Notes: generated from the letters alone by a model not told the origin. Positions 8,973 to 17,309 are shown, counted from the first letter of the stretch. The stretch: DNA of 64,000 nucleotides from Plastoroseomonas hellenica (GCF_018129085.1 NZ_JAAGBB010000025.1:43553-107552), one strand, 5' to 3'. A program made the numbers and translations.

Positions 8973-9977
8973 ATGATCGGTGTCGGACTGATCGGTCTCG
9001 GCATGGCCGTGACGCCGCATATGCTGGCGCTGCGCGACCTTGCGGCGGAGGGCCGCGTCACACTGATCGGCGGCTTCTCGCCGACCCCGGCGCGTCGCGC
9101 AGGTTTCGCCGACCAATGGCACGCGCCGGTCTTCGAGCGGCTGGAGGATCTGCTGGCGGCGCCCGGGCTCGATCTCGTGCTGATCCTGACCCCGCCCGGC
9201 ACCCACCTGCCGATCGCCGAACAGGTCGTCGCCGCGCGGCGGCACATGATCGTCGAGAAACCGGTCGAGATCACTGCCGTGCGCGGCGAGGCCCTGGCGG
9301 CGATGTCGGAGCGGGCGGGGCTGCGCTGCGGCGTCTGCCTGCAGCATCGCTTCCGCCCGGCCGCGCTGCGCCTGAAGGCGGCGCTGGACGCGGGTGGGCT
9401 CGGCCGGCTGCTGTCGGCCAGCGCCTCCATCCGCTGGTGGCGCGATGCCGCCTACTTCGCGCAACCCGGCCGCGGCATGCGGGCCCGCGATGGCGGCGGC
9501 GTGCTGATGACCCAGGCGATCCACACGCTCGACCTGCTGCTGCACCTCGCCGGCCCCTGCGACGCGGTGCGCGGCTTCGCCATGACCTCACCGCTGCGCG
9601 CCATCGACACCGAGGATGTGGTGGCCGCGGCGCTGCGCTTCCGCAGCGGCGCGATCGGCGTGCTGGATGCGACCACCGTCGCCCGCCCCGGCTACCCAGA
9701 ACGCATCGAGCTGGCCGGCACCGAGGGCTCTGCCCTGCTGGAAGGCGGAAGGCTGACCCTGCACGGACGCGGCGGCGAGGCTCTGACCCTCGGCGCGGAT
9801 GCGGCGACCGGCGGCGGCGCCGACCCGATGGCCTTCGACCACGGCCCGCACCGGGCCCTGATCGCGGAGATGCTGGATGCGCTGGAGGCGGGGCGCGCGC
9901 CGAGCAACGACATCCGCTCCGCGCTCCTGGTCCAGCACCTGATCGAGGATCTCTTGAAGGAGGCCGGCACGGCATGA
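8973..9977 (+). CDS. Gfo/Idh/MocA family NAD(P)-dependent oxidoreductase
   Basis: 334-residue oxidoreductase with an N-terminal Rossmann domain (VGLIGLGMAVTPHML) and the family motif EKPVEI, whose Lys contacts substrate and nicotinamide in inositol and glucose-fructose dehydrogenases. The C-terminal alpha/beta domain includes GGGVLMTQAIHTLDLLLHL, with the His/Asp pair usual for sugar and cyclitol dehydrogenases. SD GGAGGAAAG precedes the ATG. It is the first gene of a two-gene operon with the AroE-like dehydrogenase, overlapping it as ATGATGA. The family mostly oxidises hydroxyls on sugars or cyclitols, so a polyhydroxylated substrate is plausible but unproven. Confidence 0.9.
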   Translation: MIGVGLIGLGMAVTPHMLALRDLAAEGRVTLIGGFSPTPARRAGFADQWHAPVFERLEDLLAAPGLDLVLILTPPGTHLPIAEQVVAARRHMIVEKPVEITAVRGEALAAMSERAGLRCGVCLQHRFRPAALRLKAALDAGGLGRLLSASASIRWWRDAAYFAQPGRGMRARDGGGVLMTQAIHTLDLLLHLAGPCDAVRGFAMTSPLRAIDTEDVVAAALRFRSGAIGVLDATTVARPGYPERIELAGTEGSALLEGGRLTLHGRGGEALTLGADAATGGGADPMAFDHGPHRALIAEMLDALEAGRAPSNDIRSALLVQHLIEDLLKEAGTA

Positions 9978-10777
9978 TGATCACCGGGACGACGCGGCTG
10001 TTCGGCATCATCGGCGATCCGGTGGCGCCGCTGCGCTCGCCGGCGCTGTTCAACGCGGGCTTCGCGCGGCTGGCGCGCGATGCTGCCTTCCTGCCCTTCG
10101 AGGTGCCGGCGGGTGACTTACCCGCCGTCTGGGCGGGGCTGACGCGGCTGCGCAACCTCGACGGGCTGGTGATGACCATGCCGCACAAGGAAGCGGTGGT
10201 GCCGCTGCTGGACGCGCTCGGCCCGACCGCGCGGCTGACCGGCACGGTCAATACCGTGCGCCGGCGCGAGGGCGGCGGCTGGGAAGGCGAGATGTTCGAC
10301 GGCGAGGGCTTCCGCGACGGGCTGGAACGCGCGGGCCATGCACCGCGCGGCGCCGCCATCCTGCAGGTCGGCTGCGGCGCGGCGGGGCGCGCCATCGCCT
10401 TCGCCCTGGCTCGCGCCGGTGTCGGGCGGCTGACCCTGCATGACGCCGCGGCCGGCAGGGCCGAAGCGCTCGTGGCAGCGCTCAAGGCGGGCTGGCCGTC
10501 CCTCGAGGTCGCGGCGGGTGCCGCGGCGCCGGCCGGGCACGCCATCATCGTCAACGCCACGCCGCTCGGCCTGCGCCCCGGCGATCCGCTGCCGCTGCAG
10601 CCGGATACGATCGCGCCGGGGCAGGTGGTGGCGGATGTGATCCCGAAGCCGGAGATCACGCCACTGCTCGCGGCGGCGCGGGAGCGCGGCTGCCCGATCG
10701 TCACTGGCCGTGCGATGCATGAAGGACAGGCGCGCCTGGCCGCCGCCTATCTCGGCATCACCGGCTGGGAGGGCTGA
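9974..10777 (+). CDS. Shikimate/quinate dehydrogenase-like protein (AroE family)
   Basis: 267-residue AroE-fold protein. Seen: N-terminal substrate segment FGIIGDPVAPLRSPALFN (the canonical SxSxxxHN is altered to R-S-P-A-L-F-N); MTMPHKEAV, whose Lys is the conserved catalytic lysine; TGTVNTV; an Asp in MFDGEGF in place of the usual NTD loop; then a dinucleotide loop VGCGAAGRAIA. The start is ATG 9974 or the overlapping ATG 9977, both overlapping the dehydrogenase stop. The changes in the shikimate-binding serines and its place in a catabolic operon argue for a hydroaromatic or related catabolic substrate rather than aromatic amino acid synthesis. It converges with the MaoC gene at 10758, overlapping by 20 bp. 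Confidence 0.86.
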   Translation: MMITGTTRLFGIIGDPVAPLRSPALFNAGFARLARDAAFLPFEVPAGDLPAVWAGLTRLRNLDGLVMTMPHKEAVVPLLDALGPTARLTGTVNTVRRREGGGWEGEMFDGEGFRDGLERAGHAPRGAAILQVGCGAAGRAIAFALARAGVGRLTLHDAAAGRAEALVAALKAGWPSLEVAAGAAAPAGHAIIVNATPLGLRPGDPLPLQPDTIAPGQVVADVIPKPEITPLLAAARERGCPIVTGRAMHEGQARLAAAYLGITGWEG

Positions 10778-11267
10778 CCTCAGCCGGCGGCGCGGCAACC
10801 CGCCGGTGCACCATCATGTCGTTCTCGCCTTCCTGCACCGTCTCGCCGCGTTGGGTGCGCAGGTCGAAGCCGAGCGTGACGATGCCCCGATCGGCGTGGC
10901 GCGTCGGCCGCAGGCCTGTGACACGGATGCTGGCCTGCAAGCGGTCACCGATCAGGATCGGGCCCACGAAGCGCCAGCGCCAGCCGAGCGAGACGATGGC
11001 CGCGAGCTGGGTCTGCGCCCGGTTCTTCAGCCCATCGGCCATGGCGAGCCCCAGCAGCCCATGCGCGATGCGGCCGGGATAGCCGAGCGCCTGCGCATAG
11101 GCATCGTCGACATGGATGTCGTAGAAATCGCCCGAGAGGCCGGCGAAGGCGAGGAGATGCGCCTCCGTCACGGTGATCCCGCCGGTCTGCCAGGCCATGC
11201 CGGGGGTGATCTCCTCGTAGTGGAGCCGGCGATCGGCGGCGCGGATCGCGTCAGAGCCGCTGGACAT
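10758..11267 (-). CDS. MaoC family dehydratase
   Basis: 169-residue MaoC-type hydratase, longer than the one at 312-749. The motif GDFYDIHVDDAYAQALGYPGRIAHG shows the Asp-x4-His dyad region followed by the conserved AHG. It is the last gene of the operon LacI - acyl-CoA dehydrogenase - SDR - MaoC. ATG 11267 lies inside the SDR C-terminus (17-bp overlap), consistent with coupled translation. Predicted role: hydration of an enoyl-CoA made by the acyl-CoA dehydrogenase, giving the 3-hydroxyacyl-CoA that the SDR could oxidise. That order is inferred from family chemistry. Confidence 0.87.
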   Translation of the reverse strand: MSSGSDAIRAADRRLHYEEITPGMAWQTGGITVTEAHLLAFAGLSGDFYDIHVDDAYAQALGYPGRIAHGLLGLAMADGLKNRAQTQLAAIVSLGWRWRFVGPILIGDRLQASIRVTGLRPTRHADRGIVTLGFDLRTQRGETVQEGENDMMVHRRVAAPPAEVSPPSR

Positions 11268-12030
11268 GCAGGCCTCCGTCGATGTGCAGGGCGTCGCCGG
11301 TGCTGAACGGCATCTCGCCGGCGGCCAGCATGGCGATGGCGCGGCCGACATCCCCCGCCTCGCCCCAGCGGCGGATCGGCGACAGCCCCTCGGCGATCCG
11401 CTGCTCGTAGCGTGCCGCGACGGGGGCCGTCATGTCGGTGCGGATGACGCCCGGCCGCACCTCGTGCACGGCGATCCCATGCTCGGCGAGGCGCAACGCG
11501 AAGAGCCGCGCGAGCATCGAGACCGCCGCCTTGGAAGCGCAGTATTCCCCACGCTCCGGCGCCGCCATGATGGCATTGGCCGAGGAGACGAAGACGATGC
11601 TGCGATAGCGGTCGGACGGCCCATCCGCGAGCATGCCGGCCGCCACCGCCTGGGTGAGGAAGAAGCTGCCGCGCGCATTCACGCCGAAGGCCCGGTCCCA
11701 GGATTCCGCCGTCACCTCCAGCAGATCGCCGCGGCGGAGCGCACCGACGCCGGCATTGTTGACGAGGCAGTCGAGGCTGCCGAGATCCCGCCGCACCGCC
11801 TCCAGGAAGGCGGCATGGGTGTCGATGCGTGCGATGTCGAGCACCCGGAAGGTGAAGGCGGCGCCGGCCGCCGCCACCGCCGCCGCGGTTTCCGCTGCCC
11901 CCTCCTCCTCGCGGTCGGCGGCGAGGATGTCGAAGCCCCGCTCCGCCAGGGCGATGCAGGTCGCGCGGCCGATGCCGCGGCGCCCGCCGGTGACGAGGGC
12001 CAGCGGGCGGCGTTGCCGATCCGCGCTCAT
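11251..12030 (-). CDS. Short-chain dehydrogenase/reductase (3-ketoacyl reductase-like)
   Basis: 259-residue classical SDR. Seen: cofactor loop VTGGRRGIGRA, NNAG motif (CLVNNAGVG), catalytic Ser in IVFVSSANA, and the YxxxK pair in YCASKAAVSML. The C-terminus ends FSTGDALHIDGGLHVQ, as in FabG-like enzymes. ATG 12030 overlaps the acyl-CoA dehydrogenase stop as ATGA. Between a dehydrogenase and a hydratase, it is a good candidate for the 3-hydroxyacyl-CoA dehydrogenase step, although SDRs of this type can also act on free alcohols. Confidence 0.91.
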   Translation of the reverse strand: MSADRQRRPLALVTGGRRGIGRATCIALAERGFDILAADREEEGAAETAAAVAAAGAAFTFRVLDIARIDTHAAFLEAVRRDLGSLDCLVNNAGVGALRRGDLLEVTAESWDRAFGVNARGSFFLTQAVAAGMLADGPSDRYRSIVFVSSANAIMAAPERGEYCASKAAVSMLARLFALRLAEHGIAVHEVRPGVIRTDMTAPVAARYEQRIAEGLSPIRRWGEAGDVGRAIAMLAAGEMPFSTGDALHIDGGLHVQRL

Positions 12031-13178
12031 GCCAGCAGGGCCCGCGCCATGATCATGCGCTGGATCTGGTTGGTGCCTTCGTAGATCTGCGTGATCTTGG
12101 CGTCGCGGTACAGGCGCTCGACGCGCACGCCGCGGATATAGCCGGATCCGCCATGGATCTGCACCGCATCCGCGGTACGCGCCACCGCCGCGTCGGAGGC
12201 GAAGCACTTCGCCATGCTGGCCTGCAAGGTGGCGCGCTGGCCGCGGTCCAGCAGGCCAGCGGCGTTGTGCACCATCAGCCGCGCGGCATGCGTATCCTTC
12301 GCCATGTCGGCGATCATCCATTGCACCGCCTGGAAATCGGCGATCGGCTTGCCGAATTGCCGGCGCTGGCGGGCGTAGTCGATGCTGTCCTCCAGCGCCG
12401 CCCGCAGGATGCCGACCGCGAGCGCCGCGATGCCGATGCGGCCCTTGTCCAGCACCGACATCACCATGTGGAAGCCACGGCCTTCCTGCCCCAGCAAGGC
12501 GTCGGCGGGCAGGGCGACGCCATCGAAGCGCAGCCCGCCGACCGGCGAGGCGCGCTGCCCCATCTTGCGTTCCTTGCGGTCCCGCGTGACGCCTGGTTGA
12601 TCCAGATCGACGAGCAGGATCGACATGCCGCGATGGCCGGCTTCCGGATCGGTGCGCGCGAGCACCGCCGCGAAATCCGCGACCGGTGCGTTGTGGATCC
12701 AGAGCTTCGCCCCATCCAGCACCCAGCCATCCGCGGTCCGGCGCGCCGTGCTGCGCAACCCCGCGAGGTCGGACCCCGCCTCCGCCTCGGTCAGGGCATA
12801 AGCGCAGCGGCGCTCCGCCCGCAACAGCGGCCGCAGATATCGTTCCTGCTGGGACGCCGTGCCATGCGCCGAGAGCAAGGTGCCCAGCAGCTCCACCAGG
12901 CCGACCTGATCGGCGACCGAGGCATAGCCGTGCGACAACTCCTCCATCACCAGCGCATAGGCCAGGGTATCGGCGCCGACGCCGCCGAGCGCTTCCGGTA
13001 CGCCGATCCCGAACAGCCCAGTCGCGGCCAGCCGCTCGTAAAGCTCCGCCGGGAAACGCTCGCTCTCATCGAGCTCGCCCGCGATCGGCGCGACCTCGGC
13101 CTCGGCGAAGCGGCGCGCTGTGTCGCGCAGCGCCCTATGCCAGTCGGTCAGGTCCGACGCGTCAAGGACATCCAGCAC
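12027..13178 (-). CDS. Acyl-CoA dehydrogenase
   Basis: 383-residue FAD-dependent acyl-CoA dehydrogenase. Signature segments are present: YALTEAEAGSDLAGLRSTA (FAD/substrate site), QRRQFGKPIADFQAVQ, the DAVQIHGGSGYIRGVRVERLYRDAKI block, and IYEGTNQIQ, which carries the catalytic base glutamate of most family members. GTG 13178 is the start, preceded by GAGGAGGAAG. It forms an alpha,beta-enoyl-CoA and passes electrons to ETF. It lies 49 bp downstream of the LacI gene, probably in one transcript controlled by operator O4. Confidence 0.94.
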   Translation of the reverse strand: MLDVLDASDLTDWHRALRDTARRFAEAEVAPIAGELDESERFPAELYERLAATGLFGIGVPEALGGVGADTLAYALVMEELSHGYASVADQVGLVELLGTLLSAHGTASQQERYLRPLLRAERRCAYALTEAEAGSDLAGLRSTARRTADGWVLDGAKLWIHNAPVADFAAVLARTDPEAGHRGMSILLVDLDQPGVTRDRKERKMGQRASPVGGLRFDGVALPADALLGQEGRGFHMVMSVLDKGRIGIAALAVGILRAALEDSIDYARQRRQFGKPIADFQAVQWMIADMAKDTHAARLMVHNAAGLLDRGQRATLQASMAKCFASDAAVARTADAVQIHGGSGYIRGVRVERLYRDAKITQIYEGTNQIQRMIMARALLA

Positions 13179-13227
13179 GGAACTTCCTCCTCGGATTGCA
13201 CCGGCATCCGCCGCGACGGCGCTTGGC

Positions 13228-14238
13228 TCACGGCGTATCCGGCGGGGCCCCTCCGGCAGCGCCGCAGGATTCGCGGATGATCAGGGTTGGCTTCAGGATC
13301 TCCCGTATCGGGGTCGATCCGGGATTGGCCATCTGCTGCAGCAGGACGCGTGCGGCTGCCTGGCCGATCGCGCGCGGCGCGACGCAGACCGTGGTCAGCG
13401 ACGGATACCAGGCCGCCGCTTCGCGGATGCCATCGAAGCCGGTCACCGCCACGTCGACACCGGGCTTGCGGCCCGCCCGCATGAGGCCGAGCATCGCGCC
13501 GAAGGCGACGGAATCATTGAAGCAGACGAGGGCGGTCGGCCCCGCAGCCGACAGCGCCCGCGTCAGCCGCGACGCCTCGCCGATGTCCGTCGGGCAGGGC
13601 ATGTGCTCGGTGGCGAGGCCGGCCTTGGCCATCGCACGCGCATAGCCGTCCCATCGGCCCGTGCTGACGGAGTTCTTCCGCCCGCCGCCCAGGAAGGCGA
13701 TGCGCCGGTGGCCGAGGCGCAGCAGATGCTCGGTGGCGAGCCGGGTGCCGGCCCGATCGTCCGGCCCTGCATGCGCGCCGCGCCGGAAGCCGCGCACGAC
13801 AGTCGCATAGGGCAGGCGCACCTTATCCAGCTCGTCGAGCAAGGTCGCCGGCGTGCCGGTGGCAGGCATGATCAGCACGCCGTCGACCGGCTGCTCCCGG
13901 AAGCGTTCCAGCATCCGCTTCTGGCGCGCCACCGATTCCGAGGTGTTGGCGAGGATGGTGACATAGCCCGCGGCATCGAGCGCTTCCTCGACGCCCGCTG
14001 TCAGCTCGGCATAGAAGGGGTTGGTGATCTCGCAGACCAGAAGGCCGATGGTGTGCGACTTGCCGGACCGCATGACGGCCGCCGAGCGGTCATAGACATA
14101 GCCCAGCCGCGCCGCGGCATCGCGAACCGCCCGGCGGGTCTCCTCGCGCAGCCTGGTATCGTCCCGGAGCGCCAGGGCGGCGGTGGAAAGAGCAACCCCA
14201 GCTTCGCGCGCGACATCCTTGATCCGGATTCTTTCCAT
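13228..14238 (-). CDS. LacI family transcriptional regulator, likely master repressor of the island
   Basis: 336-residue LacI/GalR protein. N-terminal HTH RIKDVAREAGVALSTAALALRDD and hinge region SAAVMRSGKS (Met in place of the usual minor-groove Leu) are followed by a periplasmic-binding-like effector domain beginning HTIGLLVCEITNPFY. ATG 14238 starts 25 nt downstream of a perfect 18-bp palindrome, so it probably represses itself. Copies of the same core lie in both other promoter regions of the island. The effector domain suggests a small sugar- or cyclitol-like inducer, but the family is broad. It is the first gene of an operon with the acyl-CoA dehydrogenase, SDR and MaoC genes. Confidence 0.93.
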   Translation of the reverse strand: MERIRIKDVAREAGVALSTAALALRDDTRLREETRRAVRDAAARLGYVYDRSAAVMRSGKSHTIGLLVCEITNPFYAELTAGVEEALDAAGYVTILANTSESVARQKRMLERFREQPVDGVLIMPATGTPATLLDELDKVRLPYATVVRGFRRGAHAGPDDRAGTRLATEHLLRLGHRRIAFLGGGRKNSVSTGRWDGYARAMAKAGLATEHMPCPTDIGEASRLTRALSAAGPTALVCFNDSVAFGAMLGLMRAGRKPGVDVAVTGFDGIREAAAWYPSLTTVCVAPRAIGQAAARVLLQQMANPGSTPIREILKPTLIIRESCGAAGGAPPDTP

Positions 14239-14262
14239 GTCACCGTGCTCAGTCGGCCGGCA

Positions 14263-14280
14263 TATTGGAACGTTCCAATA
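14263..14280. promoter_or_regulatory. Putative LacI-type operator O4 (perfect 18-bp palindrome)
   Basis: TATTGGAACGTTCCAATA is its own reverse complement over 18 bp. It lies 25 nt upstream of the LacI gene start, where a repressor would block its own promoter. It is the most symmetric of the four related sites and gives the likely consensus. Confidence 0.78.
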
Positions 14281-14357
14281 GCGCCGGTCAAGCGACCTGA
14301 TCGCGAGGCGCGGTGCCGCCGCGTTATGACGAGCGCGATCTACCAAGCCATGGGAGC

Positions 14358-14401
14358 GCCGGGACGGCATCCCGGCATGGCGGTTGCGCCACGCCGGGAT
14401 G
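14358..14401 (-). terminator. Nested hairpins after the symporter gene
   Basis: Two stems share one arm: GCCGGGA/TCCCGGC (14358-14364 with 14370-14376) and CATCCCGGC/GCCGGGATG (14368-14376 with 14393-14401, loop containing a further TGGCG/CGCCA stem). They lie just beyond the stop of the minus-strand symporter. There is no U-run, so intrinsic termination is only possible, not certain. Confidence 0.45.
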
Positions 14402-14413
14402 CGCGCCTGCGAC

Positions 14414-15889
14414 TTAGGCCTGAACCGGCTGGCGCGAGCCGACGAAGAGGTTGACGACGACCGCGACCAGGACGTTCGCGAGGAGCGCCAGCAGCCCGAT
14501 ATAGACGGTGAAGGGAGCGCCGCCGAGGCTGATCGCCTGCAAGGGCTTCAGGCCGTTGATCCAGACGAGCCAGGTGCCGCCGAGAAAGCCGATCAGCCAG
14601 CCCGCCAGCAGCGCCGGCGCCCGGAACCACCCCGAGAACAGGCCGAAGACCAGCGCCGGCAGCGTCTGCAGGATCCAGACACCACCCAGCAATTGCAGAT
14701 CCAGCGCGAACTGGGTCGGCAGGAAGACGATGACGAGCAGCGCACCGACCTTGACGACGAGCGATGCCACCTTGGCGACCTGCGCCTCGCCGGCATCGCT
14801 GATGCTGGGATCGACATAGGCCTTCCAGAAATTGCGGGTGAAGAGGTTGGCGGCGCCGATGCTCATCACCGCGGCCGGCACCAGGGCGCCGATGGCGATC
14901 GCCGCGAAGGCGAAGCCGGCGAACCAGCTCGGGAACAAGGTCTGGAACAGCGCCGGCACCACGTCATTCGGGCTGCTCAGATGCAAATTCGCCGCATGCC
15001 CCATGTAGCCGAGCAACGCCAGCAGGCCGAGCAGCAGCGTATAGGCGGGCAGCAGCGCCGCGTTCTTGCGGATCGTGTTGGCGCTTTTCGACGCGAAGAT
15101 GCCGGTCAGCGTATGCGGGTACATGAAGGCCGCCAGCGCGGAGCCGAGCGCCAGCGTCGCATAGGCGACATACTGGTTGCCGTCGAGCAGGATGCCGCCG
15201 CTGCCCCGCGCCTGGAAGGCGGCATCGGCCGCGGCGAAGACATGCGCATAGCCGCCGAGCCTGGACGGGATCAGCGCCACCGCGGCGATGACCACGATGT
15301 AGATCATGATGTCCTTGACGAAGGCGATCAGCGCCGGCGCTCTGAGCCCCGAGGAATAGGTGTAGAGCGCCAGGATGATGAAGGCGATCGCGAGCGGCAG
15401 CTCGCCGGTGAGGCCAAGCGCCTTGATCACGGCGGCCATGCCGACGAGCTGCAGCGCGATATAGGGCATGGTCGCCAGCACGCCGGTGATCGCGACCGCG
15501 AGCTCCAGCATCCGCGACTTGTACTGGCCATGCACCACATCGGCGGCGGTGACGTAGCCGAAATCCTTCGCCCGCCGCCACAGCACCGGCATGACCGCGA
15601 AGACGAAAGGGTAGACGATGATCGTGTAGGGCAGCGCGAAGAAGCCATAGGCGCCGACGGCATAGACCAGGGCCGGCACCGCGATCACGGTGTAGGCGGT
15701 GTAGAAATCACCGCCCACCAGGAACCAGGTGATCCAGGTGCCGAACTGGCGGCCGCCGAGCCCCCATTCGTCGATATGGGCGAGGGTCTTCGGCTTCCGC
15801 CAGCGCGCCGCGACGAAGCCCATCACGGTGACGATGGCGAAGAAGACGGCGAAGACGGTGAGCGCGACGCCGTCGATCTCAGTCCTCAT
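14414..15889 (-). CDS. Sodium:solute symporter family protein (SSF), monocarboxylate-type
   Basis: 491-residue polytopic membrane protein with about 13 hydrophobic helices. Family marks: EWGLGGRQFGTWITWFLVGGDFYTAYT near the N-terminus and PHTLTGIFASKSANTIRKN in the middle, both typical of SSF acetate/pyruvate/monocarboxylate permeases. ATG 15889 follows GGAG at 8 nt and overlaps the DUF3311 gene by 11 bp. The frame is open to 16039, but that part shadows DUF3311. DUF3311-SSF pairs are a recurrent arrangement in which the small protein is thought to assist the permease. Likely substrate: a short organic acid. Confidence 0.92.
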   Translation of the reverse strand: MRTEIDGVALTVFAVFFAIVTVMGFVAARWRKPKTLAHIDEWGLGGRQFGTWITWFLVGGDFYTAYTVIAVPALVYAVGAYGFFALPYTIIVYPFVFAVMPVLWRRAKDFGYVTAADVVHGQYKSRMLELAVAITGVLATMPYIALQLVGMAAVIKALGLTGELPLAIAFIILALYTYSSGLRAPALIAFVKDIMIYIVVIAAVALIPSRLGGYAHVFAAADAAFQARGSGGILLDGNQYVAYATLALGSALAAFMYPHTLTGIFASKSANTIRKNAALLPAYTLLLGLLALLGYMGHAANLHLSSPNDVVPALFQTLFPSWFAGFAFAAIAIGALVPAAVMSIGAANLFTRNFWKAYVDPSISDAGEAQVAKVASLVVKVGALLVIVFLPTQFALDLQLLGGVWILQTLPALVFGLFSGWFRAPALLAGWLIGFLGGTWLVWINGLKPLQAISLGGAPFTVYIGLLALLANVLVAVVVNLFVGSRQPVQA

Positions 15890-16076
15890 GACGGACGCTC
15901 CGGTAGGCGAGCCAGATGATGGCCGAGGCCAGAGGCACCCAGGCGAGCTGATACCAATAGAAGAAGGGGAATCCGAAAAGCGCGGGATCGTACCTGTTGT
16001 ATAATGGAACCAGCAGCAACCCGAAGTAAGGAAGGACAAGAAGCCAAAGGACCTTGGAACGAGGGGCTTTGCTCAT
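15879..16076 (-). CDS. DUF3311 small membrane protein, symporter partner
   Basis: 65-residue protein with two membrane helices (VLWLLVLPYFGLLLVPLYN and YWYQLAWVPLASAIIWLAY) separated by a short loop holding PALFGFPFFYW, as usual for DUF3311. ATG 16076 has GGAAGGA 5 nt upstream; an in-frame ATG at 16094 has no ribosome-binding site. It overlaps the SSF symporter by 11 bp. It is probably a small subunit or stability factor for that symporter; no biochemistry is implied by the sequence. Confidence 0.85.
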   Translation of the reverse strand: MSKAPRSKVLWLLVLPYFGLLLVPLYNRYDPALFGFPFFYWYQLAWVPLASAIIWLAYRSVRHED

Positions 16077-16230
16077 CTGATCCTTCCAAATCATTGTATG
16101 CTGGAAACGTATTGGAATCGCTCGGGACGGAGTCGGCAGCTTAGGACAGTCATTCCATCGGACAAGGAGGATTAACTCCAGCCCGCGCCTCTCATGAATT
16201 TCCCGTAATTATTCAGCAGGAATACAGGCG

Positions 16231-17193
16231 CTAGCGCGCCTTTCCCGGGAGACCACCGGCCAGCCGTCGCCAAGCGGCCGGGCTATGGCCCGTCAGGCGG
16301 GTGAAAACACGGGTCATATGGCTCTGATCGGCGAAGCCGCAGAGGATCGCTATCTCAGCGATCGCCGCCGCCGGGTCCCGCAGCATGCTCTTCGCCTGCT
16401 CTACACGGTGGCGCTGCAGCCAGCGGTGCGGCGTGCAGCCGGCGGTCACCCGGAAGGCCTCCAGGAAATAGCTGCGGGACAGGCCGCACTCCCGCGCGAG
16501 CGCCGCCAAGGTCAGATCGCCGTCGCGCCGGCTCGCCAACAGCTCCTTCGCGCGGCGAAGCTGCTGCGGCGCCAGCCGGCCCTTCGGATCACGCTGCGGC
16601 TGCCCGCCATAGTGGTCGGCCAGATGCGTGGTGATCGCCTGCGCCACCTGGTCGATGAAGAGCGGGCTCGCCTCCCCGGGGGCCTGGAAGGCGGGCAGCA
16701 ATGCCGAGACGAGGTGTCCGACGACCGGATCGAGCGTGCCGGGCACGCAGCGGAGATCGGCGATAGCAGGCCGCCCCGCATCCTCGGCGAGACCATCGAG
16801 TGCGGCGCGCGGGATGTAGAAGGACAGCGCCTCATGCGGCTCCAGGATATTCGCCGAATAGCCCTCGACGAGATTGACGATCCGGAGCGAGTTCGCGGCA
16901 TAGCCCTGGCTGATCCTCGGCCGCCCGCCGCTCCACAGCTCGTGGCGCTGCAAGTCGGTCAGGTAGATGGCCGCGATGAAGGTGTCCTCGGGTGGGATCT
17001 GCGGGGTCATGCCGATACGCTCGGCGCCGCAGGAGATGCGCGTCATCCCGATCTGCGCATGGGGCAGCGATCGCGTCCGCAGTGCCGGCGCTGCGTTCAT
17101 GCCGAAGCTGTGCGCCACGGCATCCCCGTAGCTGCGGCGGGGCGGCATGGTGGTGGCTCTGGTGCCAAGGGACGCTGTGTCCAGGCCGGTCAT
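16231..17193 (-). CDS. AraC family transcriptional regulator
   Basis: 320-residue regulator with a C-terminal double HTH: LTLAALARECGLSRSYFLEAFRVTAGCTPHRWLQRHRVEQAK, then IAEIAILCGFADQSHMTRVFTRLTGHSPAAWRR, the AraC/XylS signature. The N-terminal 200 residues are a poorly conserved sensor domain without a recognisable cupin motif. It is divergent from the XapX - amidohydrolase - DoxX operon with 116 bp between starts, so it is the likely activator of that operon. I keep the ATG at 17193; in-frame Mets at residues 16 and 31 are alternatives. Confidence 0.9.
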   Translation of the reverse strand: MTGLDTASLGTRATTMPPRRSYGDAVAHSFGMNAAPALRTRSLPHAQIGMTRISCGAERIGMTPQIPPEDTFIAAIYLTDLQRHELWSGGRPRISQGYAANSLRIVNLVEGYSANILEPHEALSFYIPRAALDGLAEDAGRPAIADLRCVPGTLDPVVGHLVSALLPAFQAPGEASPLFIDQVAQAITTHLADHYGGQPQRDPKGRLAPQQLRRAKELLASRRDGDLTLAALARECGLSRSYFLEAFRVTAGCTPHRWLQRHRVEQAKSMLRDPAAAIAEIAILCGFADQSHMTRVFTRLTGHSPAAWRRLAGGLPGKAR

Positions 17194-17309
17194 CCTGATC
17201 GGGAAATGTCCGTCCGATTATCCAATGCGGCGGACTTTCGTTCAATCACCCGGCGCGAGCCGGTGCCACCCTGGTGTGCCTGAGACCGATCCAAGTGCGG
17301 GGGCGAGCC

